From Bacteroidales bacterium (lineage in GTDB: Bacteria; Bacteroidota; Bacteroidia; Bacteroidales; UBA10428), in assembly GCA_016938235.1 (NCBI GenBank), contig JAFGVA010000238.1, positions 1 through 46,599 on the forward strand: a DNA stretch of 46,599 bases, in the 5' to 3' direction. The position numbers and the translations under genes are program-made. The number at the start of each line of letters is the position of its first letter. Positions within the stretch are counted from its first letter, which is position 1. Below are positions 8,409-16,090 of the stretch, piece by piece. The notes under the pieces were generated by a model. That model did no database searches, was not told the origin of the DNA, and saw only the letters and a list, made by a program, of their open reading frames with translations.

Positions 8409-8998
8409 TTCATACCTCCTTTCTCGGTTTGAGTCTCAGTGTAAGCACTGAATGCTCTTTGAACGGCATCGCAATATGCTCTTGAAGTTATGGTCGATGC
8501 AGTAATGGCATCCACATCACCTCCGTCTTTTTTAACTTTCAGAATAAATTTAGCGGGATTTTTATCCGGGAACTGACTGCTGAATTTTTCTTCGGTCATT
8601 TTTGTTCCTAGTCCCGGAGTTTCTTTGTGCTCAAGAACTGCAACATTATTAATTGTTCCATCGGGCTTAAGTCCAACCAAAAGTTTGAGCAGTCCGCCAA
8701 ATGCTTTTTTCGAATAAGTCTCAATAGCATATCCTACTGTATCATCGTTCATCCTGGCAACATAGAAATATAAGGTATCGCCTTCGGTTTCTGCCGGAAT
8801 TTTAATGAATTCTTCTGTTGGATTATTATTGAATTCAGGAACAACCCTTTTAACAGCTAAACTCTTTTTAGCAGATTCTGCGTCTGCTATGGCATCTTTT
8901 GTCAGTTCATAAACGTAACCCAATGCAGCCGAGGCTCCGAGAGTCACGAGAAACAGTGTAAGTACCATGCTTAAAAATGTCGATTCTTTCTTTGCCAT
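8405..8998 (-). CDS. rnfG: Rnf complex subunit RnfG, covalent-FMN protein
   Basis: A 197-residue subunit with one N-terminal helix (about residues 8-28) and a periplasmic FMN-binding domain. The flavinylation motif is DAITASTIT (residues 163-171), a variant of the usual SGATxT, with Thr171 as the predicted phosphoester-linked FMN site. GLLKLLVGLKPDG and HKETPGLG are typical of the FMN-binding domain. Such proteins need the ApbE flavin transferase; no apbE is in this window. It lies between rnfD (3-base gap) and rnfE (4-base overlap). Confidence 0.94.
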   Translation of the reverse strand: MAKKESTFLSMVLTLFLVTLGASAALGYVYELTKDAIADAESAKKSLAVKRVVPEFNNNPTEEFIKIPAETEGDTLYFYVARMNDDTVGYAIETYSKKAFGGLLKLLVGLKPDGTINNVAVLEHKETPGLGTKMTEEKFSSQFPDKNPAKFILKVKKDGGDVDAITASTITSRAYCDAVQRAFSAYTETQTEKGGMK

Positions 8999-9001
8999 AG
9001 T

Positions 9002-10018
9002 TTATGATATTTTTCCGAAACGACGGGGTTTTACATATCGGTTAATAAGAGGTGTAAATCCGTTCATGATTAATATTGCGAAGGAAACACCTTCGGGGTA
9101 AACACCAAATACCCTTATTACAACTGTAATTACGCCAATTCCAATTCCATAATATATTTGTCCTTTCGGGTTCATGGGAGAGGTCACGTAATCTGTAGCC
9201 ATAAATATTGCTCCGAGTAAAACACCTCCGGTAAGGATATGGAATAAGGGGTCGGCATACGATTCGGGATTAAAACCCCAAAGAATTCCTGTAAATACTG
9301 CTATAGTTGCAACAATTGATACCGGAATGTGCCAGGTGATAATCTTTTTTATCAGCATATATACCAGTCCAATAATCAGAGCGAAGGCAGCAATCTCGCC
9401 TAATGAACCACCGATACTTCCCATGAAGAAATCGGTATAGTTAATTCCGTTATGCTGAAAGATTGAGGTGATGCTTTCGCCGTTTTTCAAACCCTCCTTA
9501 ACCAATCCGAGTGGTGTAGCACCAGTTACAGCGTCTAGATTATCATTTGTAGGTATTAACAGTGGTGTGTTAAAGCCCTCTGCCAGGGGGTATTTCGTCA
9601 TCCGGGTAGGGAAGGAGAGAAGCAAAAATACACGACCTACCAATGCCGGGTTAAAAGGGTTGTTACCCAAACCTCCAAATGTCATTTTACCAACTCCTAT
9701 TGCAAGCAAAGCTCCAACAATGATTATAAACGGAGGTAAGCTGGAAGGCAGGTTGAAAGCCAGAAGAATACCTGTTACTATTGCAGAACCATCAGTAATA
9801 CTGGGTTTCTGCTTCAGAATAAATTTTTGTATGAGGTATTCGAAGCCTACACACGATGCGACCGATAACAGAGTAACATAAATGGCTCCCAATCCAAAAA
9901 AGTAAAAGGAAACCAGCATGGCCGGCATCATGGCAATAACAACTCCATACATCAGTTTCTCGACCGATTGCCCGCTGTGTATATGGGGCGAAGGCGATAC
10001 TGTAATTAGTTTGCTCAT
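9002..10018 (-). CDS. rnfD: Rnf complex subunit RnfD, covalent-FMN membrane protein
   Basis: A 338-residue polytopic membrane subunit (about 9-10 helices). The flavinylation motif DAVTGATPL (residues 162-170) places covalent FMN on Thr168. GGLGNNPFNPALVGRVF and the ITDGSAIVTGILLAFNLP region match the NqrB/RnfD family. It passes electrons between RnfG and the rest of the membrane module and is part of the ion path. The start overlaps the rnfC stop by 4 bases. Confidence 0.96.
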   Translation of the reverse strand: MSKLITVSPSPHIHSGQSVEKLMYGVVIAMMPAMLVSFYFFGLGAIYVTLLSVASCVGFEYLIQKFILKQKPSITDGSAIVTGILLAFNLPSSLPPFIIIVGALLAIGVGKMTFGGLGNNPFNPALVGRVFLLLSFPTRMTKYPLAEGFNTPLLIPTNDNLDAVTGATPLGLVKEGLKNGESITSIFQHNGINYTDFFMGSIGGSLGEIAAFALIIGLVYMLIKKIITWHIPVSIVATIAVFTGILWGFNPESYADPLFHILTGGVLLGAIFMATDYVTSPMNPKGQIYYGIGIGVITVVIRVFGVYPEGVSFAILIMNGFTPLINRYVKPRRFGKIS

Positions 10019-11349
10019 GATTGTTTTCTTGATCTGATTATTCTACCAACATTTGATTTGCCAAAACGAATAAAATCGAGTAATGGCCTTCCCGAAGGGC
10101 ATGTAAAGCTGCATGAACCACACTCTATGCAATCCATTACCTTTTCTTCTTCGAGCCTGGCGAACATAGATTTTTCACCCAGCACACCAAGCAGGAAAGG
10201 CTCTAAACCCATTGGACAAACCGATACGCATTTTGAACAGCGAATACAAGGTTTAATTTCCTTACGTTTTGATTCTTCGTCTTTTATAATTAGTATTCCT
10301 GAACTTCCTTTAACTACTGGTATTTCAGTACTCGCCAACGATTTGCCCATCATGGGGCCACCATTTATAATTTTGCCCGTATCTTCGGGTAAACCACCGG
10401 CAGCTTCAATCAGTTCCGAAACCTGGGTTCCCAATCTGACCTTAAAGTTCGAAGGTTTTGATATTGATTTTCCAGTAACCGTGACCACTCTTTCGAACAA
10501 GGGCTTATTTTTTTGAATAGCCTCGTAAATGGCATAAACCGTACCCACGTTGAAAACAACAGCCCCAATGTCAATCGGAAGTCCGCCGGAGGGTACTTCA
10601 CGTTTTAAAATGGCTTGTATTAATTGTTTCTCACCACCTTGTGGGTATTGAACCTTTAATGCCTGAATAGTAGTACCACTATATGAACCGGCAATATCTG
10701 AGAGCTTTTCAATAGCGTCAGGTTTATTATTTTCAATACCAATGATTGCTGCTGATACGCCCAAAGCTTTTTTTATAATTTCAATGCCTACCAGAAGCTC
10801 TTCTGGTTTTTCCAGCATGATCATGTGATCGGCAGTAAGGTATGGTTCACATTCCACACCATTTATTATAAGGTATTCAGCTTTCTTTCCTTTAGGAACA
10901 GACGCTTTAACGTGCGAAGGAAAAGTTGCTCCTCCAAGTCCTACAATCCCGGCTTCTGCCAGCTTTTTAGTGATTTCGGCACCGCTCAGGCTAATTTCTT
11001 TCTTTATTTCAGGGCTTCTGTCAATTGAATCTTCCCATTCATCGCCTTCAACATTAATGAAAATTGCATCACGGGTATATCCGCTTGAGTCCAGAGCTTT
11101 ATCAATTTTTAATACTTTACCTGATACTGAAGAATGAATATTTGCCGAAACAAATCCTTCACTTGCAGCGATAAGCTGGCCTACTTTAACGTCATCACCT
11201 TTATTTACAAGGGGCTTTGCCGGTACTCCAAGGTGTTGTCCAAGAGGAATAATAACTGCTTTAGGAACAGGCAGCTCGGTAATGTTTGATTTTGTTGAGA
11301 GTTTATTTTCTGGTGGATGAACACCACCCATTGCAAATGTCTTTAACAC
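10015..11349 (-). CDS. rnfC: Rnf complex subunit RnfC, NADH-binding
   Basis: A 444-residue peripheral subunit carrying the NAD and FMN sites. It opens with the family signature GGVHPPENK. The central SLBB/NuoF-like region holds GLGGATFPSHVK and INGVECEPYLTADH. Two [4Fe-4S] motifs close the protein: Cys368/371/374/378 and Cys407/410/413/417 (CIECGSCSFTCPSGRP). The length matches the compact form of RnfC, without the long C-terminal repeats of gammaproteobacterial proteins. It starts 11 bases after rnfB. Confidence 0.97.
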   Translation of the reverse strand: MLKTFAMGGVHPPENKLSTKSNITELPVPKAVIIPLGQHLGVPAKPLVNKGDDVKVGQLIAASEGFVSANIHSSVSGKVLKIDKALDSSGYTRDAIFINVEGDEWEDSIDRSPEIKKEISLSGAEITKKLAEAGIVGLGGATFPSHVKASVPKGKKAEYLIINGVECEPYLTADHMIMLEKPEELLVGIEIIKKALGVSAAIIGIENNKPDAIEKLSDIAGSYSGTTIQALKVQYPQGGEKQLIQAILKREVPSGGLPIDIGAVVFNVGTVYAIYEAIQKNKPLFERVVTVTGKSISKPSNFKVRLGTQVSELIEAAGGLPEDTGKIINGGPMMGKSLASTEIPVVKGSSGILIIKDEESKRKEIKPCIRCSKCVSVCPMGLEPFLLGVLGEKSMFARLEEEKVMDCIECGSCSFTCPSGRPLLDFIRFGKSNVGRIIRSRKQS

Positions 11350-11360
11350 GGTAACCTCCT

Positions 11361-12254
11361 TTAATAGTTGTTGTCAGATTTGTTTTCCGTTTTATCCGGA
11401 TTTGCTTGTGCTGTTTCCTCTGTTTTTATTTTGCGAGGCGGAAATCCAATTTCGATTATTGCATTTGTGGGGCATTCAGTTACACATTTTCTGCATAACC
11501 TGCATTTATCTGCATCGATATAAGCTAGATTATCAGCCATTGTAATTGCTTCGAAGGGGCAGACCTTGAAACATTTGCTACAGCCAATGCAGGCCACAGA
11601 ACAACTCTTCTTAGCAATGCCACCTTTGTCTTGATTTTTACAGGCCACATAAATTTTGCGATCGTTTTTTGCGCGTTTTCGGAGCTCAAATAGATTTTTT
11701 GGGCAGGCTTTTACGCATGCCCCACATGCTGTGCACTTGCTATCGTCAACCACCGGCAGTCCGGTAACAGGATCCATGTGAAGCGCATCGAAATCACAGA
11801 CTTCAACACAGTCTCCGTGTCCAAGACATCCAAACTGACATCCGGTGTCGCCGCCATAAACCGATGAGGTTATTGCACATGTTGAGGCACCGTCGTAGTG
11901 TGAAGTTTTTGGTCGGTTTTCACAAGTACCATTACATAAAAGTACTGCAACCTGAGGATCCTGGGTTATAGCCTCTCTGCCAAGTATTCTGGCAACATTA
12001 GTCATAACTTCGTTACCGCCCACGGGACAGTATAAACCTTCAAAACTTTCAGACTTTACGCATGATTCAGCAAAATTTCTGCATCCCGCAAAACCACATC
12101 CGCCACAATTGGCTGCCGGAAGCGCTTCTTCTACCTCATCAATACGGGGATCTTCATAAACTTTAAATTTTTGGGCAACGAAGTATAGAACTACAGCAGC
12201 TGTAATTCCCAATCCACTTAAAGTTGCAATGGTGTCTACTATAACTAGGAGCAT
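11361..12254 (-). CDS. rnfB: Rnf complex subunit RnfB, extended multi-ferredoxin form
   Basis: A 297-residue subunit that takes electrons from ferredoxin. An N-terminal anchor helix (residues 3-25) is followed by the Fe-S domain with Cys50/53/58/76 (CGGCGFAGC). The C-terminal part is longer than the roughly 190-residue enterobacterial form and carries several ferredoxin motifs: Cys174/177/180/184, Cys222/225/228/232 and Cys251/254/257/261, with further cysteines at 139, 143, 149 and 153 that can form another site. The last 25 residues are charged and probably disordered. It lies 5 bases after the RseC-family gene. Confidence 0.96.
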   Translation of the reverse strand: MLLVIVDTIATLSGLGITAAVVLYFVAQKFKVYEDPRIDEVEEALPAANCGGCGFAGCRNFAESCVKSESFEGLYCPVGGNEVMTNVARILGREAITQDPQVAVLLCNGTCENRPKTSHYDGASTCAITSSVYGGDTGCQFGCLGHGDCVEVCDFDALHMDPVTGLPVVDDSKCTACGACVKACPKNLFELRKRAKNDRKIYVACKNQDKGGIAKKSCSVACIGCSKCFKVCPFEAITMADNLAYIDADKCRLCRKCVTECPTNAIIEIGFPPRKIKTEETAQANPDKTENKSDNNY

Positions 12255-12259
12255 ATAAT

Positions 12260-12694
12260 TTAACTTACTTTATTCAATGTAAATTGAAACATTTTCTGTA
12301 GTGAATTTCTACTAAAATATAATATTAAAAAATACGGAATAAGAATTAATAACGATATTATTCCGGAAATTGCCTCACCGATACCAATATTTGTCAGGAT
12401 GATTAAGGTTGCAAGCAGAATTAAAAAAGGTAATACATAGGCCAGGAAAGTAGCTTTCAGTCCCAGCGATTTTTTCATAAGCACTTTTACAAGTTCACCT
12501 TTCTGAAAGTTACTGGTACCAATAAATACATCTACTTCTTTTTGGGCTGTTTCACTCATATGGCAGGAGCCATTTGACTGACATGAAGCGCAAGCCGATA
12601 CCGATGTAATCAGTACATGAGCAACACCATTCTCAATCTCTGCAATTATTCCTTTCTGCTCAATACAGTCAGTGGAATTCATTCGAATTGTCAT
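12260..12694 (-). CDS. RseC/MucC-family protein, first gene of the Rnf operon
   Basis: A 144-residue protein with an N-terminal soluble domain and two helices (about residues 83-104 and 108-130). Cys35, Cys38 and Cys44 (CASCQSNGSC) follow the family pattern. The family includes E. coli RseC (SoxR-reducing system) and is commonly the gene ahead of rnfB in Bacteroidota. It probably helps assembly or redox regulation of the complex; no rpoE/rseA genes accompany it, so a sigma-E role is unlikely here. Confidence 0.9.
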   Translation of the reverse strand: MTIRMNSTDCIEQKGIIAEIENGVAHVLITSVSACASCQSNGSCHMSETAQKEVDVFIGTSNFQKGELVKVLMKKSLGLKATFLAYVLPFLILLATLIILTNIGIGEAISGIISLLILIPYFLILYFSRNSLQKMFQFTLNKVS

Positions 12695-12708
12695 TTATTA
12701 GGGTGATA

Positions 12709-12716
12709 CAAAAATA
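12709..12716 (-). promoter_or_regulatory. candidate -7 box of the Rnf operon
   Basis: On the minus strand the octamer reads TATTTTTG, an exact match to TAnnTTTG, 14 bases before the first ATG of the operon. The nearest upstream TTG (12734-12732) is only 15 bases away, shorter than usual, so the -33 element is uncertain. Confidence 0.4.
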
Positions 12717-12818
12717 TATCTTAAACCCTAACAAAAAATTACATTTCTCATTTCTTGAGTAAAATAGAGTGATTCTAAATAACAATCACATCTAAGTATC
12801 TGAATTACTGTATGTGCG

Positions 12819-13652
12819 TTATTTCTTTGAACTTAGCGGATGCTTGTTTCCTTTAATATCAGTAATCTTAACTTTAACTGATCCTATCAGAATAGGACTC
12901 TCGGCATATACAGGTATATGGTTTTTATCGTTGGTAACCCATAATATCATATCCTCACCTTCGTGAAATAAAGTTCCTTCAACCAAAAGAACTGTAAATT
13001 TCTTACATTCAAAGGTGCCTAACCCTTTTACCTTAACATCTTCAATTCCCTGGTATCTGAAATATAAATCATAAAGTTCGTTATCCAATGCCACTGTTAC
13101 CGGAATTTTCTCTCCAACTTTAACATTATCATAATCGAGATTTCTGGTTCTGAGTAAAGCACCCATTACATCAAATGCACAGGGAGTAATATGCAGTGTG
13201 TCGTATTTTAAAGGTCTGTCGTTAACTTTATTTTTGCGGTATATTAATGAGTCTCCCTCGAATGTATAACTTTCATGTTGTCGGAAATTACCCTCTCTGT
13301 TATTTCTTTGAAAAAAAAGAGGTCTGAGGTTATCCTGGCGGACCCACACTTCATAACGGTCGCGAACCTTGAAAAATTTATCCCACCAATCAAATGACCG
13401 ACCTTCGCCTACAAAGTGATACGCGTTTTGGTTAAATATTCTATCCTTTTTAATAGAAAGGGTTACCTCGCCAACTTCGGCAAAAACCACAAACCAGTTA
13501 TAAGATACAATATAGGATAGTACCTCACCTTCCTTAAAGGTGTTGTTTGTTGTGTAACATGCTTCTGATTTATTTTTTTCCTGTGCTTTTATTGGTATCA
13601 GGAATACAGAACTTGTCAATACAGTTAAAAAAAATACTGCTTTTAATTTCAT
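12819..13652 (-). CDS. DUF3108 domain secreted protein
   Basis: A 277-residue exported protein. Residues 1-23 form a signal peptide ending in KAQ. The rest matches the DUF3108 pattern: FKEGEVLSYIVSYNWFVVFAEVGEV near the start, then YRVRDRYE-like and WVRQDNLRPLFFQR strands, and ILWVTNDKNHIPVYAESPIL towards the end. The family is predicted to be a periplasmic beta-rich protein, perhaps lipocalin-like; its function is unknown. It follows the Rnf operon on the same strand upstream of rseC, with a 124-base gap, so is likely a separate unit. Confidence 0.85.
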   Translation of the reverse strand: MKLKAVFFLTVLTSSVFLIPIKAQEKNKSEACYTTNNTFKEGEVLSYIVSYNWFVVFAEVGEVTLSIKKDRIFNQNAYHFVGEGRSFDWWDKFFKVRDRYEVWVRQDNLRPLFFQRNNREGNFRQHESYTFEGDSLIYRKNKVNDRPLKYDTLHITPCAFDVMGALLRTRNLDYDNVKVGEKIPVTVALDNELYDLYFRYQGIEDVKVKGLGTFECKKFTVLLVEGTLFHEGEDMILWVTNDKNHIPVYAESPILIGSVKVKITDIKGNKHPLSSKK

Positions 13653-13806
13653 ATACTTGGTTTCTAAGAAAAATCACAAAAAACTTACAAATACCCTGCC
13701 AATCACTTTTATAAATTATTAATCTATAAATCAGGGATTTTATTATAACCTTACTTTAAGCGCCGGCCTAAAATTAGTAATTATAACGAGATTTAATATG
13801 AAATTG

Positions 13807-14181
13807 TTATTCAGTCTCTATGAAATTAAATTTAATTCCCAGGATGGATTCATAGTATTCACCTCGTTCCAGGATGTCATCATCACCTTCTTCGTAATAC
13901 CAGTTAACGTTAATCTGACTGTTTTTTACGGGAGAATCGACCAGTGCCCGAAGAATCTCAAGAATCGCTTTGGAAGAGCCACTGTTAAAATACTCTAAAG
14001 AAATATCAAAAGTGGTAGATTCACTTGGTTGTTGGCAATAGTGAAAGACCCATTCAAAAAGTTTGTCGTAAAACTGGGTAGGATCTTCGGGGATAGATCT
14101 TCCACTGATCATAAGCCTGCCATCGGTATTAAAACTTACCTCAGGAGTACGTTTGGTGCTCTGAATTAGAAGATTATCCAT
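13807..14181 (-). CDS. SiaC-like regulatory phosphoprotein (DUF1987)
   Basis: A 124-residue cytosolic protein of the SiaC/DUF1987 family. Recognisable parts are TPEVSFNTDGRLMISGRSIP, the DPTQFYDKLFEWV helix, and LEYFNSGSSKAILEIL (residues 62-77), which holds the phosphorylatable Ser/Thr position in the family. In Pseudomonas SiaC is phosphorylated by SiaB, dephosphorylated by SiaA and, when unphosphorylated, binds a diguanylate cyclase. No SiaA or SiaB gene lies nearby, so this is an orphan copy; partners must be elsewhere. Confidence 0.85.
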   Translation of the reverse strand: MDNLLIQSTKRTPEVSFNTDGRLMISGRSIPEDPTQFYDKLFEWVFHYCQQPSESTTFDISLEYFNSGSSKAILEILRALVDSPVKNSQINVNWYYEEGDDDILERGEYYESILGIKFNFIETE

Positions 14182-14335
14182 GAAACATGTGGAATTACAG
14201 TAAATCCTTTTGCTTTAAAATTACAATAAATTCAGTTCTTTATTGTATGATCAGAAACTAAATTATTAATAAACTATAAAAGCTAAACAATTATAGATTA
14301 ATTTTAAGATTGAAGCAAATTTAGAAATTAACAAT

Positions 14336-14878
14336 ATGCTGTTAACAGTTAAAGATTTAATTGCTGCTTTTAAATTTTCGGCAGATAAACATCGTAAACA
14401 AAGACGAAAAGGCGAAAAAGATGTTCCTTACATAAATCATCCGGCTGCAGTTGCAAACTTGCTGGCTTTCACTGGCGGCGAATCCGATATGGTATTATTA
14501 ATTGCGTCATTACTTCACGATACAATTGAAGATACAAATACAACACCAATTGAAATTGAAGAGCGCTTTGGGACTGAGGTTTTAAATGTGGTTTTAGATG
14601 TTACCGATGATATGAGCCTTAGTAAATCTGTTAGAAAGGCTTTGCAGGTTGAAAAAGCTGAGGAGCTTTCGGCCCGGGCAAAGATGATTAAGATTGCTGA
14701 CAAGACATGTAATATACTTGATATGCTCGAAACAAGGTTTACCTGGACCCGAAAGCAAAAAATTGAGTATGTAAACTGGTCAAAAGCAGTAGTAGAACAT
14801 TGCAGGGGTATAAATGAACAACTTGATAAGGAATTTGATAAGGCTGTAAAGATTGCAGAAAGTGTGTTGATTAGTTGA
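14336..14878 (+). CDS. stand-alone HD-domain ppGpp hydrolase, MESH1/small alarmone hydrolase type
   Basis: A 180-residue HD-domain protein equal to the hydrolase part of RelA/SpoT without synthetase, TGS or ACT domains. The motifs are HRKQRRKGEKDVPYINHP (His35), SLLHDTIEDT (His61, Asp62, Glu65, Asp66) and KIADKTCN (Asp122), the manganese and catalytic ligands of MESH1-type hydrolases. It probably hydrolyses (p)ppGpp; NADPH phosphatase activity, known for animal MESH1, is an alternative. No small alarmone synthetase gene is adjacent. It is monocistronic and convergent with tsaD. Confidence 0.88.
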   Translation: MLLTVKDLIAAFKFSADKHRKQRRKGEKDVPYINHPAAVANLLAFTGGESDMVLLIASLLHDTIEDTNTTPIEIEERFGTEVLNVVLDVTDDMSLSKSVRKALQVEKAEELSARAKMIKIADKTCNILDMLETRFTWTRKQKIEYVNWSKAVVEHCRGINEQLDKEFDKAVKIAESVLIS

Positions 14879-14879
14879 T

Positions 14880-14919
<40 letters not shown>

Positions 14920-14928
14920 ACCGAAAAC

Positions 14929-15957
14929 TTAAACTTTATTTCTGGCGTAGGGTGCTGCTGCAAGTCCGGCAAACTCTTTATTCAGATATTTATAATAGCC
15001 TGCAATTGCAATCATGGCGGCATTATCGGTGGAGTATTTAAATTCAGGTATGTACACATTCCAGTTATGTTTTTCGCCCTGTTTTAGTAATTCATTTCTA
15101 AGTCCACTATTCGCAGAAACACCTCCGGCAATAGCCACATGCTTAATTTCTGTTTGCTTTGCAGCAATAATTAGTTTGTCAAATAAAATTTCGATAATTG
15201 TTTTTTGTAAAGAAGCGCATATATCTCGCTTGTTTTCCTCTATGTAGTTTTCGTTTACTTTAACCTGGTCCCGCAAAAAATATAAAAAAGATGTCTTTAG
15301 TCCACTAAAACTGTAATCCAGCTTTTCTATTCTTGGTTTGTTAAACTCAATTGCATGTGCATTGCCTTCTTTGGCGTATTTATCAACTAAAGGTCCACCC
15401 GGATAGGGAAGACCCATTACTTTTGCGCACTTATCGAAAGCTTCGCCTGCAGCATCGTCAATTGTTTGACCAATAATCTCCGATTCAAGGTGATTTTTAA
15501 CAATTAATATTTGGGTATGCCCTCCACTAACCAAAAGGCATAAAAAAGGAAATGGGGGCAAAGGTTTGTTTTCGTTCTCCTGTTGCAAGAATACAGATAA
15601 AATATGAGCATGCAGGTGATTCACATCAATCATCGGAATATTGTTTGACATGGCAAAACCTTTGGCGAATGAAGTGCCGACAAGTAATGCACCCATTAAA
15701 CCCGGCCCCCTTGTGAAAGCAACGGCCGAAATATCTTCAGGCCTTAAACCAGCTTCTTTTATCGCTACATCCACAACAGGAATAATATTCTTCTGATGTG
15801 CCCTGGATGCCAATTCAGGTACTACTCCTCCATATTTTTTATGAACATCCTGGTTTGCAACTTTATTGCTTAAAACAAATCCGTTACGAATTATTGCTGC
15901 AGAGGTATCATCGCACGATGATTCAATTCCCAAAATGACTATATCTTTTTTGCTCAT
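14929..15957 (-). CDS. tsaD: tRNA N6-adenosine threonylcarbamoyltransferase TsaD
   Basis: A 342-residue enzyme that transfers the threonylcarbamoyl group to A37 of ANN-decoding tRNAs, with TsaB and TsaE (not in this window). The ASKHA-fold signature opens the protein (LGIESSCDDTSAAI). Metal ligands lie in NHLHAH (His114, His118), followed by LVSGGHTQI and the C-terminal DNAAMIAIAGYY. An open frame continues 40 residues upstream to 16077, but the ATG at 15957 gives the family's usual length and start. It is divergent from the TamB-like gene. Confidence 0.96.
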   Translation of the reverse strand: MSKKDIVILGIESSCDDTSAAIIRNGFVLSNKVANQDVHKKYGGVVPELASRAHQKNIIPVVDVAIKEAGLRPEDISAVAFTRGPGLMGALLVGTSFAKGFAMSNNIPMIDVNHLHAHILSVFLQQENENKPLPPFPFLCLLVSGGHTQILIVKNHLESEIIGQTIDDAAGEAFDKCAKVMGLPYPGGPLVDKYAKEGNAHAIEFNKPRIEKLDYSFSGLKTSFLYFLRDQVKVNENYIEENKRDICASLQKTIIEILFDKLIIAAKQTEIKHVAIAGGVSANSGLRNELLKQGEKHNWNVYIPEFKYSTDNAAMIAIAGYYKYLNKEFAGLAAAPYARNKV

Positions 15958-16090
15958 ACTCTTCCCAAATATCCCTATCAATATTTTTTTCAAACCGTAA
16001 AGAAGTAAAACTCGAATATTAACACAATTAAAAGCATGAAATAATAGATTGTAGCACGATTTTTGCTTTTTTTGCAATATATTATTTCAG

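Noticed and set aside
9468-9881. 137-residue plus-strand frame inside rnfD
   Set aside because: It is antisense to a well-supported gene with complete family motifs. Other antisense frames over tamB, mutS2, hemN and the S9 peptidase were rejected for the same reason.
15958-16077. 40-residue N-terminal extension of TsaD
   Set aside because: The chosen ATG gives the standard length and start; the extension has no family similarity and would occupy the divergent promoter region.
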